Assembly: GCF_015223055.1 (NCBI RefSeq)
Contig: NZ_JADFBX010000022.1
Coordinates: forward strand, 1-64,000
Direction of reading: 5' to 3'
Source: Pedobacter sp. MC2016-24
GTDB lineage: Bacteria > Bacteroidota > Bacteroidia > Sphingobacteriales > Sphingobacteriaceae
DNA length: 64,000 nt
A program made the translations under genes and the position numbers. Below are positions 54,218 to 62,011 of this stretch, in pieces; position 1 is the stretch's first letter; every line of letters starts with the position of its first letter. Below the pieces are notes generated by a model. That model did not search any database. It had not been told where the DNA came from and worked only from the letters and a program-made list of their open reading frames with translations.

Positions 54218-54952
54218 ATGCCAAACATAAAAAAATCTTTAGGAGGTAAAAGAGTGATTCTAATGGGCGCAAGTTCTGGAATCGGGTTTGCTACTGCAAA
54301 AGCGGCAGCTGAACAAGGTGCAAATGTAGTTATCGTATCAAGTAATCAACAAAGAATCGATAAAGCACTTACTGAATTACCGAAAGGCAGCGAAGGTTAT
54401 GCTGTTGACCTCAGTAAAGAAGAAAACATCAAGGACTTCTTTAGTAAAATCGGCAAGTTCGATCACCTGGTATTTACTGCCGGAGAAAATCTCACTTTAA
54501 ATAACATCAGCGAAACCAATATCGATCAGGCTCGTGATTTCTTCACCCTGCGCTTCTGGGCTCCTTTTGCTGCTATTAAGTATGGCGCCTCATCAATTAA
54601 TAATGGCGGGTCAATATCGCTAACCAGCGGTACCGCAAGTGCACGTCCGGGAGCAGGCTGGTCTGTAGCATCAGCAATTTGCGGTGCGACGGAAGGCTTT
54701 GTTCGGGCTATGGCTGTTGAGCTTGCGCCTGTCAGGGTGAATTGTGTGGTTCCAGGTGTCATTAAAACTCCGCTTTGGGACAGCATGCTGGAAAGCGATC
54801 GCGAGGGACTTTACCAATATACCAGTAACTCCTTATTGGCAAAAAGGGTTGGTGAAGCTGGAGATGTTGCCGAAGGTTTCATATATCTTATGAAGCAAAA
54901 ACATGGTACAGGCCAAAGTTTAGTTATTGATGGAGGTACGCTTTTAGTTTAG
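54218..54952 (+). CDS. atypical SDR family oxidoreductase
   Basis: 244 aa from the ATG at 54218 (MPNIKKSLGG). The NAD(P) site is ILMGASSGIGFATAKAAAEQ. The usual YxxxK catalytic pair is not seen: the region that should hold it reads ARPGAGWSVASAICGATEG. The C-terminal part keeps VELAPVRVNCVVPGVIKTPL. Similar SDRs with this GWSV pattern are common and may be poorly active or use another residue. The palindrome and Crp-type gene upstream suggest regulated expression. Confidence 0.85.
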   Translation: MPNIKKSLGGKRVILMGASSGIGFATAKAAAEQGANVVIVSSNQQRIDKALTELPKGSEGYAVDLSKEENIKDFFSKIGKFDHLVFTAGENLTLNNISETNIDQARDFFTLRFWAPFAAIKYGASSINNGGSISLTSGTASARPGAGWSVASAICGATEGFVRAMAVELAPVRVNCVVPGVIKTPLWDSMLESDREGLYQYTSNSLLAKRVGEAGDVAEGFIYLMKQKHGTGQSLVIDGGTLLV

Positions 54953-54992
54953 ATCGAACAATGATTTACTAAAAAGACAGAAAAGGTATTAA

Positions 54993-55151
54993 GATAAAAA
55001 GTCTGAAATCCCTTCGGGAACACTATGGTCTACGTTAGCCGGTCATATCCGATCATCAAATTTTTATGAAGAAGTAAAAATACCAGCAAAGTTAAATGCT
55101 GACCTTAAAATTTTGAATACTAGTCCTGTTAAACTTGGAGGAGTGGATTAA
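54993..55151 (+). pseudogene. possible 3' remnant of an unidentified gene
   Basis: An open frame of 52 codons with no start, bounded upstream by TAA: SEIPSGTLWSTLAGHIRSSN, then FYEEVKIPAKLNADLKILNT, ending LGGVD. It reads like the C-terminus of a gene rather than random DNA. It is out of frame with the SDR. The family is not recognised. Confidence 0.3.
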
Positions 55152-55264
55152 ACTATTGGCTTTTTTGCTTCTAAGGTGTATTCGTTGGCCTCGTAAGAGA
55201 AAAGTGAACTTTTAGCTTTAAACAAAAAATACATAATATTAGCAATAATCATTTCAGTAGTAAC

Positions 55265-55510
55265 ATGGGTAGATACATCAACCTGCTTCTTATCGTAGGC
55301 ATAATGCTTAGCTTCATCGTATGGCTAATCATAATGACTAAGCGTAAATCAAAATATGGATTGAACTTTAAAAGCGTTTATTGCCCTGTCTGCGATACTA
55401 AGCAACCTATGATCAGAGTATCCAAAAATCAAAATAAGATGTTGTTTGGGGGAAATAAATGTTCTAAATGTCAAGCAAAACTTGATAAGTATGGTAATGT
55501 CATCTCTTAA
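55265..55510 (+). CDS. membrane-anchored zinc-ribbon protein (paralogue)
   Basis: 81 aa, the same length as the protein at 52010 and alike along its whole length: N-terminal TM, KSKYGLNFKSVYCPVCDTKQ, then CSKCQ and the same end, LDKYGNVIS. Here the last part of the first motif has Asp for Gly (CPVCD). It has no phosphoesterase partner next to it. It is convergent with the XRE gene (16 bp apart). Confidence 0.68.
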   Translation: MGRYINLLLIVGIMLSFIVWLIIMTKRKSKYGLNFKSVYCPVCDTKQPMIRVSKNQNKMLFGGNKCSKCQAKLDKYGNVIS

Positions 55511-55526
55511 AAATGAGAACAATATG

Positions 55527-55763
55527 TTATTCCTCCAGTAATTGACTAGCTTTAATTTGAAGCACTTCTGCTATATCAAAAATTATGGAAACATTAGGGT
55601 TTACAATACCTCTTTCCATTCTTCCAATTTGACTGTAATCAACATCTAGCTTATTTGCCAATTCTTGAATAGTCAAGTGTTGTTCTTTTCGATACTTCTT
55701 GATATTGCTTGCTAAGATCGAAATGCCTCTTTCATTACGTCTATGTTTTCCATCCTTAAGCAT
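55527..55763 (-). CDS. XRE family HTH transcriptional regulator
   Basis: 78 aa, a single HTH_3 domain at about 18-75 (IKKYRKEQHLTIQELANKLD, then VDYSQIGRMERGIVNPNVSI). It has no extra domain, as in small autoregulators of mobile or toxin-antitoxin loci. It is divergent from a secreted-protein gene across an 80-bp spacer with a 20-bp inverted repeat. No toxin gene is adjacent. Confidence 0.85.
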   Translation of the reverse strand: MLKDGKHRRNERGISILASNIKKYRKEQHLTIQELANKLDVDYSQIGRMERGIVNPNVSIIFDIAEVLQIKASQLLEE

Positions 55764-55794
55764 GGCGCAAGAAAGGGATAAATTGTATTTTGAT

Positions 55795-55814
55795 ATAGGG
55801 ATTAAAATCCCTAT
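55795..55814. promoter_or_regulatory. 20-bp inverted repeat between XRE gene and secreted-protein gene
   Basis: ATAGGGATT and AATCCCTAT are perfect inverted copies around AA. It lies between the two divergent starts, so it is a likely XRE operator controlling both. Confidence 0.6.
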
Positions 55815-55843
55815 TATTGTGTTGCATATAATAATATTTCATT

Positions 55844-56323
55844 ATGGAAAAATTAACGATTATAGTCGTAATGGCTATGCTTTGTCTAAATTTTAATGTA
55901 CTAGCGCAAAAGAAAGATTGTAATATTCAGTTGGTGAGCAATTGCAAATGGGGATTTAGTGGATTTAAAACTGGGTTTGCCTCTTACTCTAAGATAACAC
56001 CTTCAAGGTTTGCACAATGGCGTAGGTTAGTCGTATATAATAAAACATTACCTGAAATGTTCTCTATAGCATTAAGAGCATTAGATTGTGATATTTTAAT
56101 AGCTGTTAAAGATCCTGAAAAGCTTACAACGAAATACTGTTATGAATTGAATACACCACCAGAATTAGTTGACGACATATTTGTAATCATGCATAAGCAT
56201 TTAAATTATCAATACCCGGATTATGTAGCTTCTATAGAATACAAGAACGGCAAAAACTATTTAGTTATTTCAGATAAAGAGGACGGTATATTATTACAAA
56301 CTCCTAAAAACACAACTTACTAA
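55844..56323 (+). CDS. hypothetical secreted protein
   Basis: 159 aa. Signal peptide 1-21 (ending VLAQ). The mature part has Cys at NCKWGFSGF, ALDCDILIAVK and YCYELNTPPEL. The end is beta-rich (YVASIEYKNGKNYLVISDKE). No family is recognised. It is divergent from the XRE gene and probably under its control through the inverted repeat. Confidence 0.6.
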   Translation: MEKLTIIVVMAMLCLNFNVLAQKKDCNIQLVSNCKWGFSGFKTGFASYSKITPSRFAQWRRLVVYNKTLPEMFSIALRALDCDILIAVKDPEKLTTKYCYELNTPPELVDDIFVIMHKHLNYQYPDYVASIEYKNGKNYLVISDKEDGILLQTPKNTTY

Positions 56324-56683
56324 ATTACCAAAAAACAGTAGGCCACTAGTGTACCGGAAATCAATATTGATCCTATTGAAAATCCTGTACTGATTTTAAA
56401 CATAGAAGTATAAACTTCAATGATATGTTCACCCACGTCTTTTTTCGGCCTGCTCAGGCTGACTAAAAAATACACCGGGAGAAATAGCCTACATATTCCT
56501 GAATAAACTGTTAAGCCTGATCAAACGACCTCTATGAAGGGGTTACTATGGCAGCAATCCGAACTTTTGATCAGGGGTTCTACCTCATCGTTATGATCAA
56601 TTTGATTGGTTTACGCAATCGATTAAGTAAATAAATACAATGGATATTATCATTTTAAATCTTTAAAATCAGATTTTAGATAA
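56324..56683 (+). promoter_or_regulatory. leader of the GH92 gene
   Basis: 360 bp with no gene. A LacI-type operator lies at 56610-56631. Upstream of it nothing is recognised. Confidence 0.5.
56610..56631. promoter_or_regulatory. LacI-type operator-like palindrome before the GH92 gene
   Basis: A 22-bp imperfect palindrome: AATCGATT in the centre with TTTAC and GTAAA at the ends, two mismatched bases in each arm. The central CG inside AATCGATT is the form LacI-family regulators prefer. It is 53 bp before the ATG. No LacI-type gene is in the window. Confidence 0.5.
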
Positions 56684-58975
56684 ATGAAAACAGTTATAGT
56701 TCGCATATTTTTTTTCCTGTTTATAGGCTTGCCTTTAGTTAGTCATAGTCAGAAAAGTGAGCTGATCAAGTATGTACAACCTTTGTCGGGAACGGCAGCA
56801 AGTACTACCATTTCGGCCCTCAAACATGGTGAAGACGGGTCTGAGAAATTTGCAAATACCATTCCCGCAGTCGGCTTGCCTTTCGGTATGACACAGTGGA
56901 CACCACAAACCAGAACTACCGAAGTGAAATGCCTGCCTCCTTATTTTTACGGTGATAGTTTGCTCAGTGGGTTCAGGGCAACCCATTGGATCAGCGGTTC
57001 TTGTACTCAGGATTACGGAAGTTTTACTTTCATGCCGATTACTGGTAAATTGCAAACTAAAGCTTCAGCCTATGCTACCCGTTTTTCTCATCAGGATGAG
57101 GTCAGTACGCCTGCTTACTATAGCCTTAAGCTTCCCGAATACAACCTGCAGACTGAGGTTACAGCTACTTTACGCGGAGCCATGTTGCGTTTTACAGCTA
57201 AAAAAGCAGATAGCGTCTATTTGCTCATTACTTCCAACAGCGATGAACAGCAGGGCTTTATTAAAGTTGACAAGAACCGGGCTGAGGTATATGGTTACAA
57301 TACGGTACATCGGATTTACCAGGGATCAGGTAAGCCAGCCGGCTTTAGTGGCTACTTTGTCATGAAGATAGAAAAGATGTCCGCATATACAGGCACTTTT
57401 AGCGGGGGAAATATCTTTTCGACAGATAGCATCGTCAATCAGAAAGATATCGGAGCCTATCTTGGTTTTAAACTTCAAAAAGGCGAACAGTTACGTATTA
57501 AGATAGGTACATCATTTTCAAGCATCGATGGAGCAAGGAAAAACCTGGAAGCGGAAATTGAGGATTGGGATTTCGATAGTCTTGCCGAAAAAAATAAACA
57601 GGTATGGGAGCAAGCATTGGGTCAGACCAATGTACAGACCTCAAGTGAAAAGGACAAAAGAATATTTTATACTGCACTTTACCATGTCATGCAGCACCCA
57701 AGGTTATACAATGATATTGACGGTACCTATCCACGCTTTGCCGCCAACTATCAGCTAAATAAACTTGACAGGGGAAACTATTATGATGATTTCTCTATGT
57801 GGGACATTTACAGGGCGCATTTACCCTTGATGCAGATTTTGCAACCCCGACTGGTAAACGATTGGGTGCAGTCAATGGTATTAAAAGGTACACAAGGGGG
57901 CTGGCTTCCTATTTTCCCATGCTGGAACAGCTATACCTCAGCCATGATTGGCGATCATGGAACGGCCTTTATAGCTTCAGCGTATAACAAAGGCATAAGA
58001 GATTATGATGTAGCTGAAGCTTATCGGCTGATGCGGCAAAATGCTTTTAATGTCGCCGGTGAGGCCGATTATAAAAATGGTATGGGACGAAGAGCCCTGA
58101 GTTCTTACTTAAAATACGGGTATATCCCGATGCAGGATGGTGTGCAAGATGCATTCCATAAAAAAGAACAGGTTAGCCGCACTTTAGAGTATGCCTATGA
58201 TGACTATGCTTTAGCTGAAGTTGCTAAGGGATTAGGCAATACAGTCGACTATAATGAGCTGATGAAGCGCGCGAAGAATTATATCAATGTTTTTGATCCT
58301 GGTGTAAAGATGATGCGGGGTAAAAATGAAGATGGCACCTGGTATCAGCCCTTTAAAGCAGATTCCAGGGAGCCTTATATTACAGAAGGCACGCCTAGGC
58401 AATACACTTTTTACGTACCACAGGATGTACCCGGACTTGCGAATTTGATGGGCGGACGCCTGCAGCTTGAAAAAGCCCTGGATACGCTGTTTGCTAAAAA
58501 AGAATACTGGCATGGTAATGAACCCGGACACCAGATTCCCTTTATGTACAACTATACATCCTCACCCTGGAAAACATCAAACCATGTTCATCAGATTTTA
58601 AGTGAAGAGTATAGTGACGGGCCCGGAGGCTTAAGCGGCAATGACGACGCAGGGCAGATGTCGGCCTGGTATGTTTTTGCCGCAATGGGCTTTTATCCCT
58701 TAAATCCTGTCTCTGATGCCTATTTATTATCTGTTCCGCTATTTGATAACACTAAGATAGAGTTAGCAGATCATCGGGTGTTTGAAATCGTTAAACATCA
58801 GAAAAGCGAAAAGGCTTCATTTATCAAGTACTTGATGCTGAATGGTAAATTGCATTCAAAAACCTTTATCAGGTATGCTGATATCATTAAGGGTGGAACA
58901 TTAGAGTTCTTCATGGATGAACAGCCTTCGCAATGGGGTAAAGCAGCTAAAGATCAGCCGGAAGGGTTAAATTAA
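56684..58975 (+). CDS. GH92 family alpha-mannosidase
   Basis: 763 aa. Signal peptide 1-22 (ending HSQ). The GH92 pattern is seen in FRATHWISGSCTQDYGSFTF (about 102-121), DDFSMWDIYRAHLPLMQILQ (about 368-387) and GGLSGNDDAGQMSAWYVFAA (about 650). The calcium-dependent GH92 enzymes release mannose from alpha-mannosides such as yeast mannan or N-glycans. The protein is exported. There is no SusC/SusD pair next to it, so it is not within a classical polysaccharide utilisation locus. Its control may be through the LacI-type operator. Confidence 0.92.
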   Translation: MKTVIVRIFFFLFIGLPLVSHSQKSELIKYVQPLSGTAASTTISALKHGEDGSEKFANTIPAVGLPFGMTQWTPQTRTTEVKCLPPYFYGDSLLSGFRATHWISGSCTQDYGSFTFMPITGKLQTKASAYATRFSHQDEVSTPAYYSLKLPEYNLQTEVTATLRGAMLRFTAKKADSVYLLITSNSDEQQGFIKVDKNRAEVYGYNTVHRIYQGSGKPAGFSGYFVMKIEKMSAYTGTFSGGNIFSTDSIVNQKDIGAYLGFKLQKGEQLRIKIGTSFSSIDGARKNLEAEIEDWDFDSLAEKNKQVWEQALGQTNVQTSSEKDKRIFYTALYHVMQHPRLYNDIDGTYPRFAANYQLNKLDRGNYYDDFSMWDIYRAHLPLMQILQPRLVNDWVQSMVLKGTQGGWLPIFPCWNSYTSAMIGDHGTAFIASAYNKGIRDYDVAEAYRLMRQNAFNVAGEADYKNGMGRRALSSYLKYGYIPMQDGVQDAFHKKEQVSRTLEYAYDDYALAEVAKGLGNTVDYNELMKRAKNYINVFDPGVKMMRGKNEDGTWYQPFKADSREPYITEGTPRQYTFYVPQDVPGLANLMGGRLQLEKALDTLFAKKEYWHGNEPGHQIPFMYNYTSSPWKTSNHVHQILSEEYSDGPGGLSGNDDAGQMSAWYVFAAMGFYPLNPVSDAYLLSVPLFDNTKIELADHRVFEIVKHQKSEKASFIKYLMLNGKLHSKTFIRYADIIKGGTLEFFMDEQPSQWGKAAKDQPEGLN

Positions 58976-59724
58976 ATACTCCCCATATCACTTGGCATTG
59001 TCATGCTGGTTGTGATCCTTAAAAAACCATTTTTAACACGATAAAGTTGCTCATGACTGTTGAACAGGTTTAGCTCGAATTTTGCTTCAATTGTGTAAAT
59101 ATTATCTTTGATCTTTTCAACTTTGGTAAGTTCAAAATTGGAATTCTTCTGTATGTCCTTAGTTAGGCCTGATCGTTTTAAAATGGAAAATCCGGGAATA
59201 CCGGTACTTAAACTTTCTAAGATACCAGTGCCTGTAAAATCAATAAAAACACCCTCTGTTGTGTTTTCCTTGTCTAAGTCGACAGCAAAAGATTGATTGC
59301 CAACTTTGAAGATCTCCAGGTGGTTTTTGGGGGCGTACAGTTGTAATCCACGCTGTAGTTCACTGTCTTTATATTTCTTTGTAAATGAAATTTTGAAATT
59401 ATCCCCTATACGCTTGGATTCAAGAGCATAAGATACCGAATACAAAGTCGAGTCCTTTTCGCCGTACCAATAATAATTGGCGGTCTGATAAGCCAGTTTA
59501 CCATCATTAATTATCGTTGTTGAGGGTTTGATATTGATTGCCCGGTTGCTAATGGCATTGCTGGAGGTATAATCAAATACATACTTTTGATCATTGATGC
59601 TGAAGGATATGCTGTCTTTGTAAGAAATTCTTTCAGGAATCTGGGAAATGTTTTCGCTACTGATTTTCTTACAGGAAACAACGAAAATAATGGCTAAAGC
59701 CATTAGTGAGAAGCGTGTTTTCAT
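58972..59724 (-). CDS. hypothetical lipoprotein
   Basis: 250 aa. Lipobox FVVSC (Cys18). Beta-rich mature part (ISYKDSISFSINDQKYVFDY, then FKISFTKKYKDSELQRGLQL). It overlaps the convergent GH92 stop by 4 bp. No family with known function is recognised, and nothing shows a link to mannan use. Confidence 0.6.
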   Translation of the reverse strand: MKTRFSLMALAIIFVVSCKKISSENISQIPERISYKDSISFSINDQKYVFDYTSSNAISNRAINIKPSTTIINDGKLAYQTANYYWYGEKDSTLYSVSYALESKRIGDNFKISFTKKYKDSELQRGLQLYAPKNHLEIFKVGNQSFAVDLDKENTTEGVFIDFTGTGILESLSTGIPGFSILKRSGLTKDIQKNSNFELTKVEKIKDNIYTIEAKFELNLFNSHEQLYRVKNGFLRITTSMTMPSDMGSI

Positions 59725-59790
59725 ATGGGCTAAAGTAAGAATAAATTGTTAATATATTCTTATCTAGTGAGTTAAAGTTGTTTGTTTAAG

Positions 59791-60777
59791 CTATGTTGTC
59801 TGTTGTTCAACAATCCACATCGTGTCTACGAAGTACTTGTTTCCGTCAAAAAAGTGCTTTTGAATTTTAAAACCTGTCTTTTCTGCTAGTTTTTCTATCT
59901 CTTTAAGCGCATATTTTTGTGAAATCTCCATAAAAATATACTCGTTTTTAGAAAAATGTACGGTTGCATATGGCCCGACGTGAACCTCCTGATCTGTTAA
60001 ACTAATCAAATAGCTCTTACAAGCTCCAGATTGTGGATCATAACTGGCATAATGCTCAAAATTCTTCAGATTGAAATCGCCATTTAGCTCTTTGTTGATG
60101 CGTGCAAGCAGGTTTATATTGAAGTCGCTCGTGATGCCTGCAGGATCATCATAAGCGGCGAGGATTTGCTTGGGATTTTTCTTTAAATCAAAGCCTATAA
60201 TCAACATGTCACCCGCAGAAAGCGTGCTTTTGAGTTCGGCACAAAAGGCTTCAGCCTCCTCAATACTCATATTCCCAATATTTGCCCCCATGAACAACAA
60301 TACTTTTCTGCGACCTGATTCAGTAGCTGTTCTTTTTAGCATTTCGAAATAATCACCATGAAGGCCGGTTATTTTTAAGTTGGGGATTTGCGTTGGTAAA
60401 CGCTGTTCCAGGTCTGCGATAACATGAGCCGAAATGTCAATAGGGAAATAGGTGAAATCAAGTTTCCTGTTGGTCAGCTCTTTTAACAGATGAATGGACT
60501 TTGTCGCATCTCCGGCACCCAGTTCAATCAAATCAAACTCCGTGTTCGCTAAGGCAATTTGATCTGCAATGGAACCAGATTGAGTGGCGAGAATTTCCAT
60601 CTCGGCGTTGGTCAGATAATAGCTTTCCATTTCCATAATCTGCTGAAAGATATAATCTCCCTGCTCATCATAAAAATATTTAGCCTGCATAAACTTAGGT
60701 TCAGCCTGTAGTCCTTCCAAAATGTCGCTAAGAAATTGCTCCTTCAAGGAGCTTGATCTTTCAATTGTTGTATTCAT
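59791..60777 (-). CDS. egtD: L-histidine N-alpha-methyltransferase EgtD
   Basis: 328 aa from the ATG at 60777 (MNTTIERSSSLKEQF); a start further up would overlap egtB. The EgtD family is seen at PKFMQAKYFYDEQGDYIFQQ (about 26-45). The SAM site is FDLIELGAGDATKSIHLLKE (about 78-97), followed by LLFMGANIGNMSIEEAEAF. It trimethylates histidine to hercynine, the first step of ergothioneine synthesis. egtB is 10 bp upstream in the same direction. Confidence 0.93.
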   Translation of the reverse strand: MNTTIERSSSLKEQFLSDILEGLQAEPKFMQAKYFYDEQGDYIFQQIMEMESYYLTNAEMEILATQSGSIADQIALANTEFDLIELGAGDATKSIHLLKELTNRKLDFTYFPIDISAHVIADLEQRLPTQIPNLKITGLHGDYFEMLKRTATESGRRKVLLFMGANIGNMSIEEAEAFCAELKSTLSAGDMLIIGFDLKKNPKQILAAYDDPAGITSDFNINLLARINKELNGDFNLKNFEHYASYDPQSGACKSYLISLTDQEVHVGPYATVHFSKNEYIFMEISQKYALKEIEKLAEKTGFKIQKHFFDGNKYFVDTMWIVEQQTT

Positions 60778-60787
60778 AAATTTAATG

Positions 60788-61939
60788 TTACCTGGCAAGC
60801 CGTATTCCGGTAAACTGCCATCTTAAATGTGGGTGAAAAAAGTTACGGTAGGAGATGCGGCTGTGATTGGGCGATGTGACTACTGAAGCTCCACGTAGCA
60901 CTTTCTGATTTACCATAAACTTGCCGTTGTATTCGCCAATTGCTCCGGGAGCCTTGTTGAACCCAGGATAAGGAAGGTAAGCACTTTCAGTCCATTCCCA
61001 GCGTGTTCCCCACTCTAAAGTCCTGGCCGCAACCTCCCACTCAAATTCTGTTGGCAATCTCATGCCCTTCCAACAAGCGTAAGCATAAGCCTCATAAAAA
61101 CTTACATGTGCTAAAGGTTCGTTTAAGTTTAGCGGATTCAAGCCTTCATAGGTATAGTTTAACCAGTTACCATCTACGTTGTGCCAATACATTGGGGCCT
61201 TGATCTGATTGTCATTTACCCAGTCCCAACCTTCGGCATGCCAATAGTTAAAATTAGTATAGCCCCCATCATTGATGAAAAGAAGATATTCTGCATTGCT
61301 AACCAGGTTAGAACTTATTGAAAAGGGCTGTAAGTATACCTGATGTCTGCTGAGCTCATTGTCAAAGCAGAATCCATCACCGGCATAGCCGATTTCATAA
61401 ATTCCTGAATCAAAGGATAGCATGTTGTTGCCCTTTGATTCAGCTCCTGAAAACCGGGTTAAAAATTTACCGTAAGCCGGAAAAAGGGGATTATTTCCCA
61501 ATATGTATTTAATATCTGTCAGCAGTAGTTCCTGGTGCTGTTGTTCGTGATTCAGGCCAAGTATAAATAATGCACTAACCTCTTCAGAAATTGGGCTGGT
61601 CAAAAAGTGCAGCATCGCTTGATCCACGTATGCGCGGTACTGGTATACTTCGCTAACACTTGGGCGACTGAGATTGCCCCGGTCTGTGCGGATTACCCGG
61701 TTTCCAACGGTTTCATAATAACTATTAAATACATAATTGTAATTGGGGTTATAAACGCTGTATCCCGAAAAAAACGGTTGTAGTATGAAAGTCTCAAAAA
61801 ACCAGGTTGTATGTCCCAAATGCCACTTTGGAGGGCTAACATCAATTATGGGCTGCACCACATAATCTTCGGTTTCGAGCGGTTCACAAATGTGCTCAGA
61901 ATGTTTTCTGATCTGTTGATATTGTTCAGCCAGCGTCAT
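60788..61939 (-). CDS. egtB: ergothioneine biosynthesis protein EgtB
   Basis: 383 aa. An N-terminal DinB-like domain with the iron-binding His motif: LGHTTWFFETFIL (about 42-54) and LGLNHEQQHQELLLTD (H-x3-H-x-E). The C-terminal FGE-sulfatase domain is at about 175-383 (VSNAEYLLFINDGGY, YEAYAYACWKGMRLPTEFEW, then RISYRNFFHPHLRWQFTGIR). EgtB joins hercynine with gamma-Glu-Cys or Cys using oxygen and iron. Without egtA and egtC in the window the sulfur donor is open. Its start codon lies in an alternative RNA hairpin. Confidence 0.93.
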   Translation of the reverse strand: MTLAEQYQQIRKHSEHICEPLETEDYVVQPIIDVSPPKWHLGHTTWFFETFILQPFFSGYSVYNPNYNYVFNSYYETVGNRVIRTDRGNLSRPSVSEVYQYRAYVDQAMLHFLTSPISEEVSALFILGLNHEQQHQELLLTDIKYILGNNPLFPAYGKFLTRFSGAESKGNNMLSFDSGIYEIGYAGDGFCFDNELSRHQVYLQPFSISSNLVSNAEYLLFINDGGYTNFNYWHAEGWDWVNDNQIKAPMYWHNVDGNWLNYTYEGLNPLNLNEPLAHVSFYEAYAYACWKGMRLPTEFEWEVAARTLEWGTRWEWTESAYLPYPGFNKAPGAIGEYNGKFMVNQKVLRGASVVTSPNHSRISYRNFFHPHLRWQFTGIRLAR

Positions 61940-62011
61940 CAGGTAAGTCTAATTAATCATTAAGTTTTGTAGACTAATTAACACCTGATGCTTTTGATTG
62001 TTTCATCAGGC
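61937..62011 (-). promoter_or_regulatory. possible switch in the egtB leader
   Basis: On the transcript CCTGATG occurs at the end of the upstream flavoprotein gene (62004-62010) and again at the egtB start (61937-61943). CATCAGG lies between (61984-61990) and can pair with either. In one fold the egtB ATG is in a stem; in the other it is free. A second short stem TAATTA/TAATTA lies inside the first fold. Confidence 0.45.
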
